This document shows, one piece after another, positions 1 through 6,790 of a stretch of 11,368 nucleotides of DNA. How positions within the stretch are numbered: position 1 is the first letter of the stretch; every line of letters starts with the position of its first letter. The notes beneath the pieces are model-generated. The model made no database searches. It saw nothing but the letters and a program-made list of their open reading frames with translations, and was not told where the DNA came from. A program made the position numbers and the translations under genes. The DNA lies in NCBI GenBank assembly GCA_945787265.1, contig CALZHS010000072.1, positions 1 to 11,368 on the forward strand, written 5' to 3'. The DNA is from an uncultured Gammaproteobacteria bacterium. Lineage in GTDB: Bacteria; Pseudomonadota; Gammaproteobacteria; GCA-001735895.

Positions 1-177
1 CCATCGACCATGGCGTACGGCCCATCAGCCGTGCGCGCCGGCGACCTGCTCCTGCTTTCAGCGCTGATGGCCGCCGACGAAGATGGCGCTATAGCGGGCG
101 TCGAGGCCGGTGCGGGTATGCCATATCACGCCGTGAGTTCCCGGTCGCAGTTTGCGGGTGTGACGCACCTGTTTTAA
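1..177 (+). CDS. RidA/YjgF-family protein fragment, both ends missing
   Basis: Frame 1 of the plus strand is open from the window edge to a TAA at 175-177. Its first 50 or so residues resemble the RidA/YjgF/YER057c/UK114 family, in particular the larger variants: Ala-Val-Arg-Ala-Gly-Asp-Leu-Leu near residues 11-18, a Ser-Ala-Leu-Met-Ala-Ala-Asp segment near 20-26, and Pro-Tyr followed by Ser-Ser-x-x-Gln near 41-50. RidA proteins deaminate reactive enamine/imine intermediates, but these larger relatives are mostly uncharacterised. Resemblance fades at about 150, and the last nine residues lie opposite truD and look like noise. GC in 1-120 is about 69% and third-position GC about 70%, well above the rest of the window. 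The real gene would continue off the left edge at its 5' end and has lost its 3' end at the join with truD. The family call is by eye from a short segment, so it is moderate. Confidence 0.5.
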   Translation, partial: PSTMAYGPSAVRAGDLLLLSALMAADEDGAIAGVEAGAGMPYHAVSSRSQFAGVTHLF

Positions 178-501
178 AACCCGGTAGCCGCTTCCTTCAA
201 TCGGACCGGAGGCAGGATTTATTCCCGGCAAATGCAGACTTAGCCATTGACGCGTGAGCGCGTGCTTGTCCTTGAGGCCACTATATCCGATCAATTTTGG
301 ATCGAGCGAGTAATCCCTGGCGATACAGCCAATCAGTTCCTGCGTACTAAGCCCGCTCTTTTCAATCCAGAGGAACAGGTGCTCACCCTCTCCAGCGGGC
401 CCGAATCCGAGTTCCTCGCTTACCTCGAAATCGCTGGGCCTGGATTTTAAAACTGCGCTCGCAACCGCCGGGCCATAGGGATATAGCGGCTCCTGCAGCA
501 T
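58..501 (-). pseudogene. truD: tRNA pseudouridine(13) synthase TruD, N-terminal fragment
   Basis: TruD converts U13 of tRNA(Glu) to pseudouridine. The fragment carries the family N terminus, a GEGEHLFLWIEK stretch, and the catalytic segment GYSGLKDKHA with Asp78 in the place of E. coli Asp80. RKLRPGTH follows at residues 116-123. Family members then have a Gly-Asn-x-Phe segment and run to about 350 residues. Here the resemblance stops at base ~133, the frame reads 24 unrelated residues and ends in TGA at 58-60, and the two other minus frames also hit stops soon after. I chose the ATG at 501 because it overlaps the tsaB stop (TGATG), a translational-coupling arrangement; a TTG lies one codon upstream. 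About two thirds of the protein, including much of the TruD-specific insertion domain, is absent, so the fragment should not be active. The loss is either a real disruption or an assembly join. Confidence 0.85.
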
Positions 502-1166
502 CAAGTTAGGGCTTTTTCAGCGACCTGGTTACGCAGGTAATTGATTTTGATCTGGCCTGCATCAACGACGAGATCCTGATCGATGGCTTTTTTGGCAAGC
601 CTGAGTAGCGACCTGGCATCGGGCAATAATCCGCTATCAATCGGAAATTCAGCACGATCGCGTAACGCGTCAATCCACCCATGACCGCCACCGAATTCGA
701 TTGTTGCATCGATTGCGACTTCGCTCAGGCCGCTTAACCGCTCCGTTTCAACGAGCTCGGCACAATCATCACCGCCCCGACGATAAACAGCCCAGTATAG
801 CTCCTGCATCCGTGCGTCCAGCGCTACCAGCGTTCTATCGTAGTTGGTGCGATCCAGGCAAACCTGGGCCAGAACCGCCAGTGTTGAAACGGGTACCAGC
901 GGTATGTTTAACGCAAGCGCTATTCCCTGAGCCTGGGCGGCGGCAATACGAATACCGGTAAATGCACCCGGACCATTACTGAAAGCACAATGTGAAAGCA
1001 TCGACTTTTCCAGGTTTGACGCTGCCATCACCCGGTCCATCATCTCTGGCAGCAATCGGGTGTGCCGGCGGGGCGCAATTTCAAACTCGTGAAAAATCAG
1101 GCCATCATCGCGTAATAAAGCGGCAGAACAAGCCTCGGTGGCGGTGTCGATGGCGAGAATATTCAC
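501..1166 (-). CDS. tsaB: TsaB, t6A tRNA-modification subunit (YeaZ)
   Basis: TsaB is the ASKHA-fold partner of TsaD. With TsaE and TsaC it builds N6-threonylcarbamoyladenosine at position 37 of ANN-decoding tRNAs in the cytoplasm. The 221-residue length fits the family. Visible landmarks are the N-terminal ILAIDTATEACSAAL strand-turn (residues 3-17), HTRLLPEM near 35-42, the NGPGAFTGIRIA signature near 64-75 followed by a PLVPVSTL segment, VALDARMQELYW near 113-124, and the C-terminal NYLRNQVA. Residue 1 is a GTG at 1164-1166; the good N terminus starts right there. No clear Shine-Dalgarno precedes it. It lies 51 bases downstream of the small TPR gene, and a possible promoter sits in that gap. 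Its stop overlaps the truD start by one base (TGATG). The identification is secure. Confidence 0.96.
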   Translation of the reverse strand: MNILAIDTATEACSAALLRDDGLIFHEFEIAPRRHTRLLPEMMDRVMAASNLEKSMLSHCAFSNGPGAFTGIRIAAAQAQGIALALNIPLVPVSTLAVLAQVCLDRTNYDRTLVALDARMQELYWAVYRRGGDDCAELVETERLSGLSEVAIDATIEFGGGHGWIDALRDRAEFPIDSGLLPDARSLLRLAKKAIDQDLVVDAGQIKINYLRNQVAEKALT

Positions 1167-1172
1167 GCCGGT

Positions 1173-1202
1173 ATGATAGGGGAAATTCCCCGATTTTGGC
1201 TA
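1173..1202 (-). promoter_or_regulatory. Possible tsaB promoter with a palindrome in the spacer
   Basis: On the minus strand, TAGCCA (1197-1202, four of six matches to TTGACA) is followed after 18 bases by TATCAT (1173-1178, five of six matches to TATAAT). Transcription starting about seven bases downstream would begin at or next to the tsaB GTG (1166), giving a leaderless or nearly leaderless message. That would fit the absence of a Shine-Dalgarno there. The spacer contains the 13-base perfect inverted repeat GGGGAAATTCCCC at 1179-1191, which could be an operator or chance. It has no T run, so it is not an intrinsic terminator. The sequence match is visible; promoter activity is inference. 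Confidence 0.35.
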
Positions 1203-1217
1203 GCAACCGTTTGCGGA

Positions 1218-1760
1218 TTAATTCAGCTGCTTGATAACCTGCCCGGCATCCTTGCGCAGCGGATGATTTGGATTTTCGTCGATGAATTGCCGCATGATAG
1301 CCCGGGACTGCTGTTTCTGGCCTATCCCGGCCAGGCTGATACCCTTGCCAAACAGGGCATTCGGGCGCATGGCACTTTGTCTGTAGGTACTGAGGAAGCC
1401 GTCGAACAATTGCACGGCCGCTTCCAGTTTACCTTCATCCATTTTGCTCTGTGCCTGGCTGAAATCTTCCAGTTCCGCCTGAAAACGTTTGTCCTGGGTT
1501 AAATCGGCTTTCCAATAGGGTTTCAATAGCGTATCGGTTGATTCAGCTCCCCGGATTCCCGCGACGTAGGTCTGGGTAGATTTGGCAGACTGCTTCCGGG
1601 TTGGATTATATGACTTCAGATGGGCCCATACCGATTTAAACAAACCCTTGAAAACGCTATGGGAGCTGGTTTCGTTAATCGTAGTAGCCGCCTGGGTGAC
1701 AGTCGGCAGGCTGACGGCAAAAACGCCAATAAACAACAGCATAGTCACAATTTTCTTCAC
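1218..1760 (-). CDS. Exported small TPR protein, YbgF/CpoB-like C-terminal half
   Basis: This 180-residue protein is not one I can name. Residues 1-24 form a signal peptide (MKK, hydrophobic core, TQA before the likely cleavage site, no lipobox Cys). Residues 25-90 have no recognised fold but include a VAGIRGAE segment near 66-73 and LKPYWKADLTQ near 79-89. Residues 95-180 look like two or more TPR helix pairs of the kind at the C terminus of YbgF/CpoB and in BamD: a helix ending in a FLSTY segment, then RPNALFGKGISLAGIG, then a FIDENPNHPLRKDA-type end. The start is GTG at 1758-1760; AGGGA (1769-1773) sits eight bases upstream and overlaps the stop of the preceding giant gene. The gap between the two is only 11 bases, so they are almost certainly co-transcribed and coupled. 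A periplasmic adaptor for the giant protein is a reasonable inference and nothing more. Confidence 0.85.
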   Translation of the reverse strand: MKKIVTMLLFIGVFAVSLPTVTQAATTINETSSHSVFKGLFKSVWAHLKSYNPTRKQSAKSTQTYVAGIRGAESTDTLLKPYWKADLTQDKRFQAELEDFSQAQSKMDEGKLEAAVQLFDGFLSTYRQSAMRPNALFGKGISLAGIGQKQQSRAIMRQFIDENPNHPLRKDAGQVIKQLN

Positions 1761-1771
1761 AATTTACGTCC

Positions 1772-4700
1772 CTACTGGCTCAGAAGTTTACCAAATGCAT
1801 CATACTCTTTTTTTAAACCTGCGTTCAACTGAATCGCTCGCTCGTAACTGATTTTCGCCTGCTTTAAATCGCCAGCCTTGTACTGCGCCATTGACAGGTT
1901 GATCCAGATACCACCGTCATCACTGTCCAGTTCGGCCGCCCGCGAATAATTCTCGATCGCCTTGTCATAGGCTTGCTGCAGGAAGTACAGGTTACCCTGG
2001 TTGGTTTTCACCGCACTATTGTTGGGCGCAAGCTCATCCAGCGCTTCAAATGCAATCTCTGCATCTTTATATAGTCCATAACGGGCATAAAGAATAGCAA
2101 CCTGCAGGCGTGCCTTGATATTAGCTGGATCATTGGCCACCATGGTTTTGTAGGGCAACACCAGGCGATCGATACTTTTAATCAGTAGTTCATTTCGTGC
2201 CTGTTCTACCAGGCTCTCGGTGCGCTTCTTTTCGGGCATTTCGATCGAATAACTGGCCTTGCGCAGGGTTACCGGCTTGTATTCCTGCCAGGCTTGATCC
2301 AGATCGATGATATTGAGCTCATTCGCTGCCAGTGCCGCCTGGTACTTGTTCGCGCCCTCGGCCCAGGCCTCGATGAAACTGGTATTGATCATGGTTGCTT
2401 CCAGCGGGATCCATACCCTGCCATCCCTGAATGCCAGTAAACTGCTGTCCTGGCTGATCAAACCCGCGTCGCTCGCGTCAATTCCGGTATCAAACATCAT
2501 AAATAAATGCCCGGGAATCTCGATTAATGCGGTATTAATGCCGAGGTTTTCAAGGCCCGCGGTGAGTAATACCGACAAATCATCACAATCGCCACTCTTC
2601 AGGTGCAGGGTTTCGCGCGGAAATTGCACGTAGTCGATTTGATCGTCACGCAGATCGGTAAACGGAGTATTGGGGTCGATGATATAACTGGTTCCCGCCG
2701 CCGTCAGGCTGCTAAAAAACGCCATCGCCGCGACCAGTTTGTCGTTTAGTGGGCCCGGGTCTGGCTCAAAGGCATTTGCCACCTGGCGTACGTAATTTCT
2801 GAGGGTGTCATCCTTGGGCGTTACGAAAGAACCAACCATCGCCGGATCACCCCAGATAATCGCATTCTTACCATAAATCGTCATCGGTTGGGTCAGCGAT
2901 ATCTCGTCTTTCTGACCATCTTGCGAGTAAACAAGTTTAACCTCCACCTGAACACCTGTGTCTTCGTCCACTTCAAGGATCTTGTTGTTGAAGGTTGCCT
3001 TGATCGGGATCTGCTGGATTTCGTTTCCCTTGATCGTGGCGATATCGATTGAGGTTGGAAAATCCATAAACTCCTTTATCTCGAACGTTAATTTCAGGTT
3101 GTTATAGTCGGAGGCACTCGCATTTTTCAGCTTCACGCTACCGATGGGCTGGTCCTGGTATTTCTTATAGGCTGCCGAGAACAATTTTTGCAGATTCAAA
3201 TCCGATAACAATAACTGGGGCGCATTATTGGCGAATTCCAGTGACTTCTTGCGCTCGGCAAAAGCCACGTTCAGGATCGCCCGGTTTTCTACTGAAGGTT
3301 CCAGTTCGACCGCCTTTTCAAAGGCCATAACCGCTTCATCAAACAGGCGCCGTTTGCGATAGAGATTGCCCAGGGCCACGTGAGGTTCGGCCCACGAAGA
3401 CCGCATGACCGACGCTTTATCCAGATGTTCGCGGGATTTATCGAACAGGTTGGCATCCTGATAAACGCGCCCGATGCGATATTGGAGGTCAGGCGATGCC
3501 GGATCGAGGTTGATCGCCGTTTTCAGGAATTCGATTGCCGAACCGGTCTTGCCCTGCTGATTGGCGATATCGGCCTGCAGCACCAGCACATCAATGTCCT
3601 CGGGCGAGATGCGCGCAGCGAATTCAGCATGGATCGTAGCGGCTCGATAATTGCGCGTCGCAAAAAGTCCTCGCGCATATGCTTTCCGTGCCGGCATTGA
3701 ACCGGGTTGCAGCAATACCGCTTTATCGAGGTAGACGTTGGCATCCGGGTATTGCTGGCGTTCTAGTTCTATCGTTCCGGCAAGCAGGTATAACTCGAAA
3801 GCTTCGGGATTTTGCTCAATACCCTTAGCAAGAGCATTCACGGCTTTGGGGGGTTGATTGATTTCGGTATATGACTGTGCAAGCGATACCCAGACGTCTG
3901 CCAGGTCTGGTTTATCTTTACCTGCCCGGGTTAAACGCAACACTGCCTCCGTATGATTACCCTGTTTTGCGGCAATTTTACCCAGCAAATAATGACCGTC
4001 GCCTTTGGTATCCGGCTTCCCAGACAGTCTCAGCGCAATCGACTTGGCCTCCTCGTCACGATTCAGCTTGAGTAAAGCGTTCGCCTTGCCGACAGCGGCC
4101 TGGCCAGATTTGGGTTGTGCGCGGAGTATCGCCTCATATTGCATGAGGGAATCCAGGTTGTATAAATCCGATGCGATCCTGAGGCGTATTTCATGCTCAC
4201 CTGGACTGGTTCTAGCTATAGTCTGGTAAGCCGATACTCCCTTGTCAGTCAAACCCGCTTCGATATAGGCACGACCCAGTAAATATCGCAGCTCTACATT
4301 TTTCGGGTGCAAGGCAAGGCCATCTTCAGCGCAGCCGACAGCGCCTATCGCATCAGCGAGTTCGAGGCTTATTCGAGTGCAGATCATATAGGGTTCTACA
4401 TCGGGTGGATTTTGTTCCAACAGCGTTTCGGTCAATTCGCGGGCATCAACGTACTGTTGGAGATTGAACAGGGCGAGCACCTGATAACGAATCGCCTTGT
4501 CGCGGTAGGAATCAACTGTCTCCAGTTGCCTGAACTCGGTAATTGCGCGCGTATAGTCTTTCATCTGGTAAAGGCTCATACCAAGCAGGTCTCGCGCATC
4601 GGCATTGTCTGGTGCAATTATCAACAAACGATCGGCAAGTCTGACAACTTCGCTAAATTCACCCGCCCGGTACAGCGAGGCAATCCTCTGGAAGGAATTT

Positions 4701-6724
4701 TCCTTGGGCGCCGATGGCGCGGCACTTAATTCATGCGCGCTTACTGACACCACCCTGAACCAGTCATAAATGCCCGCAGAGCTAACCCAGAGTGTCTGAC
4801 TTAGATCGTAACTGGTTGAAATCGTTTCAAATGGCCCTTTCCTGTCCCTGGCTCCCTGGATATCGTACCTGGCAATAATCGGTGATTTACTGCTACTCCA
4901 GGTAAGCTTGATCAACTTGTTATCTGCCGCGATGTTTAGCCCAAAGGCGGCATCGGGATATTCGAGTAAATCAAAGCGAAAGGTTGTTTGTAATTCGGAA
5001 TCGTATACGTAGACACTGTTTTTGGCACCCGAATCCACCGATACCGAAGTCGCCTGTTTAAAATACGCCGCGGTTCCGTTTTCACCCCCGGCACCAAATA
5101 CCTGATAAGGCTTCAAATTTTTGTAAACGATCACCGAGAAATCATTGAGCTCGGTACTGACGAGCGCATAGAGCCTGTCCTGCTTGTCAACATCCAGCCC
5201 GTAAAACCTGTTTATCTTGTTAATCGATTCACTATCGACAGCAATCGTCGCGACCCTTCTCCGATCCTTACTGATCACATAGATTTTGCCCAGGGAACCG
5301 CCGTCGGCAACATAGAGATTTTGTTTACTATCGACTGCGATCGGTCCGATTTCGATGAAAAGACTTTCTTCACCCTGGCGGGACTTGATTTCTTCCAGAA
5401 ATTTCCCATCAGCAGCAAATACCTGCACCCGGTTGTTGCCCCTGTCGGCAACATAATACAAACCACCCTGTATGATGACATCGCTCGGCTGCCTGAAATC
5501 TCCAGCCGCCGACCCACGCCGTCCAATCGAAAATACATGCTTCCCGTCATGATAAAAGGCATGCAAATAGTCTCCATCGAGTACCGCGACAGTTTGATCA
5601 CCAACATGGATTGAAGACGGTTTCCGGGCTAACTCGGCAAACCTGCCCTGTACCGAGCCGTCGGTTCCCAGAATTACGATACCCTGGTTTTTCGCCTTGA
5701 CACACAGGCTTTTGCCATCGATAAAAGCCGAGACCGATACACATTCAGCCTTGATCCTGCCGGCAATCTTTATTCTGTCCCTGGCCCGAGGTGTTCTGAA
5801 ACGGGTTTGATCCAGCTGGTATACCTCAACCTTGCTATTTTTTTTATCAAGCACCGCGAGCTGGCCACGTGCATTGACTGACAGGTAGCTGATATCGAGG
5901 AATTGTGAACGTTCACGACCGAACACCCCAAGTACGCCTTGCACCTCTCCATTACGCCAGTCAAAAATCGATATTCGATTGCTCACCCTGTCGCCGAGAT
6001 ACAGAATTCCATTCAGGTCCGTTGTCATCGCGCTTATCTCGGGAACACCGCCGAAAAGCTCTTTCAGCTTCGAGAACGTAATCTGTGATAGCAGCTTTCC
6101 ATGCAAATCAAATATAGAAAGGCGATCGCTACCCTCCAGAACGTATACATTTTCTTCAGCGTCGATGCTGACGTGGGTTGGTTTCAGTAATGCACTCTTA
6201 CTGGAAACGTGCTTGCCAAAACTGTACAGGTACAGCCCCTGATCATTAAACACGCTGATTTGCCTGTTTTTAACGTCACCGACATAAATATTCCGGTTAG
6301 TCGATACGGCAATCGGTTTGGGGGCTCGGAGTTCGCCCGGATTACTGCCTGAACGGGAAAACCGGGTGATCAGTCCCATATCGGAATCGAGAACGGCGAC
6401 CTGGTCAGAGCCTTCGTTGACTACGGCAAATTTACCGTCGGCAAATACTTCTATGCCCCCCAGATCGGGATCCTTAAATACTGACGGTACTAAACTGCTT
6501 GACTCTATCTTGCCGTCAACGATTTTTAAAATGGCTCCCTGTTCCTGGCTGGCAACATAAACGGTACCGTCATCGGTGAGTTTCAGCCCGGAAGCATTTT
6601 CCATCACCCGCAGCTGGTCCCTTGCCTCGATGAAATGCAGGATTTCAAGCGCCTGGGCCTGACCTGCCAGTACCAACAGGAAAACCGCGCAAACTATGCC
6701 CAGAACTTTGGGTCGTTGTGTCAT
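1772..6724 (-). CDS. Giant exported NHL-FN3-TPR-Ig-transglutaminase-like protein
   Basis: This 1650-residue protein of unknown function has a signal peptide at residues 1-25 (AQA before the cleavage site, no lipobox). Domains in order: about 11-12 NHL-like propeller blades, ~35-590, perhaps two six-bladed propellers (clearest blade 413-447, with YYVADRGNNRVQVF); an FN3-like sandwich, ~597-672; about 14 TPRs, ~675-1145; an Ig-like segment, ~1185-1290, ending in KNAIIWGDP; a transglutaminase/cysteine-protease-like domain, ~1300-1460; and three TPRs, ~1534-1640. The catalytic domain shows YIIDPNTPF (1347-1355), GDCDD with Cys1380, PGH with His1406, and WIPLEAT, where Glu1442 stands at the usual third-residue position (normally Asp). 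The TPR-Ig-transglutaminase core resembles uncharacterised proteins I recall from several bacterial phyla. The ATG has GAAGAG seven bases upstream. It is one unbroken frame lying between lpxA and a small TPR gene. A periplasmic scaffold with peptidase, amidase or cross-linking activity is inference. Confidence 0.9.
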   Translation of the reverse strand: MTQRPKVLGIVCAVFLLVLAGQAQALEILHFIEARDQLRVMENASGLKLTDDGTVYVASQEQGAILKIVDGKIESSSLVPSVFKDPDLGGIEVFADGKFAVVNEGSDQVAVLDSDMGLITRFSRSGSNPGELRAPKPIAVSTNRNIYVGDVKNRQISVFNDQGLYLYSFGKHVSSKSALLKPTHVSIDAEENVYVLEGSDRLSIFDLHGKLLSQITFSKLKELFGGVPEISAMTTDLNGILYLGDRVSNRISIFDWRNGEVQGVLGVFGRERSQFLDISYLSVNARGQLAVLDKKNSKVEVYQLDQTRFRTPRARDRIKIAGRIKAECVSVSAFIDGKSLCVKAKNQGIVILGTDGSVQGRFAELARKPSSIHVGDQTVAVLDGDYLHAFYHDGKHVFSIGRRGSAAGDFRQPSDVIIQGGLYYVADRGNNRVQVFAADGKFLEEIKSRQGEESLFIEIGPIAVDSKQNLYVADGGSLGKIYVISKDRRRVATIAVDSESINKINRFYGLDVDKQDRLYALVSTELNDFSVIVYKNLKPYQVFGAGGENGTAAYFKQATSVSVDSGAKNSVYVYDSELQTTFRFDLLEYPDAAFGLNIAADNKLIKLTWSSSKSPIIARYDIQGARDRKGPFETISTSYDLSQTLWVSSAGIYDWFRVVSVSAHELSAAPSAPKENSFQRIASLYRAGEFSEVVRLADRLLIIAPDNADARDLLGMSLYQMKDYTRAITEFRQLETVDSYRDKAIRYQVLALFNLQQYVDARELTETLLEQNPPDVEPYMICTRISLELADAIGAVGCAEDGLALHPKNVELRYLLGRAYIEAGLTDKGVSAYQTIARTSPGEHEIRLRIASDLYNLDSLMQYEAILRAQPKSGQAAVGKANALLKLNRDEEAKSIALRLSGKPDTKGDGHYLLGKIAAKQGNHTEAVLRLTRAGKDKPDLADVWVSLAQSYTEINQPPKAVNALAKGIEQNPEAFELYLLAGTIELERQQYPDANVYLDKAVLLQPGSMPARKAYARGLFATRNYRAATIHAEFAARISPEDIDVLVLQADIANQQGKTGSAIEFLKTAINLDPASPDLQYRIGRVYQDANLFDKSREHLDKASVMRSSWAEPHVALGNLYRKRRLFDEAVMAFEKAVELEPSVENRAILNVAFAERKKSLEFANNAPQLLLSDLNLQKLFSAAYKKYQDQPIGSVKLKNASASDYNNLKLTFEIKEFMDFPTSIDIATIKGNEIQQIPIKATFNNKILEVDEDTGVQVEVKLVYSQDGQKDEISLTQPMTIYGKNAIIWGDPAMVGSFVTPKDDTLRNYVRQVANAFEPDPGPLNDKLVAAMAFFSSLTAAGTSYIIDPNTPFTDLRDDQIDYVQFPRETLHLKSGDCDDLSVLLTAGLENLGINTALIEIPGHLFMMFDTGIDASDAGLISQDSSLLAFRDGRVWIPLEATMINTSFIEAWAEGANKYQAALAANELNIIDLDQAWQEYKPVTLRKASYSIEMPEKKRTESLVEQARNELLIKSIDRLVLPYKTMVANDPANIKARLQVAILYARYGLYKDAEIAFEALDELAPNNSAVKTNQGNLYFLQQAYDKAIENYSRAAELDSDDGGIWINLSMAQYKAGDLKQAKISYERAIQLNAGLKKEYDAFGKLLSQ

Positions 6725-6790
6725 GATTGTGCTCTTCGTTACTACAGCGTTTCTCTTTTATTAAAATATAAAACTATTTCGAGAAGTTCG
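6725..6790 (-). promoter_or_regulatory. AT-rich spacer upstream of the giant gene
   Basis: The 66-base gap between lpxA and the giant gene is the longest inside the cluster. It is strongly AT-rich at about 6752-6780. On the minus strand it holds TATATT and TTTAAT elements that could act as a -10, but I find no -35 with more than three of six matches at 16-18 bases. A weak or activator-dependent promoter here would allow the giant gene to be expressed separately from lpxA. No stem-loop with a T run is visible, so read-through from lpxA is also possible. Confidence 0.25.

Noticed and set aside
58..132. Simple frameshift explaining the short truD
   Set aside because: After the Arg-Pro-Gly-Thr-His segment none of the minus frames gives the expected Gly-Asn-x-Phe block, and two soon meet stops. 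Composition also changes, so the sequence is replaced rather than shifted.
502..504. TTG one codon upstream as the truD start
   Set aside because: The ATG at 499-501 is a stronger codon and forms the TGATG overlap with the tsaB stop; the extra residue adds nothing conserved.
1179..1191. Palindrome GGGGAAATTCCCC as an intrinsic terminator for the small TPR gene
   Set aside because: The stem has essentially no loop and no run of T follows on the minus strand.
4307..4729. 140-codon plus-strand open frame inside the giant gene
   Set aside because: It is antisense to TPR-coding sequence, whose repeats are clear on the minus strand. The translation shows no domain and looks like a shadow.
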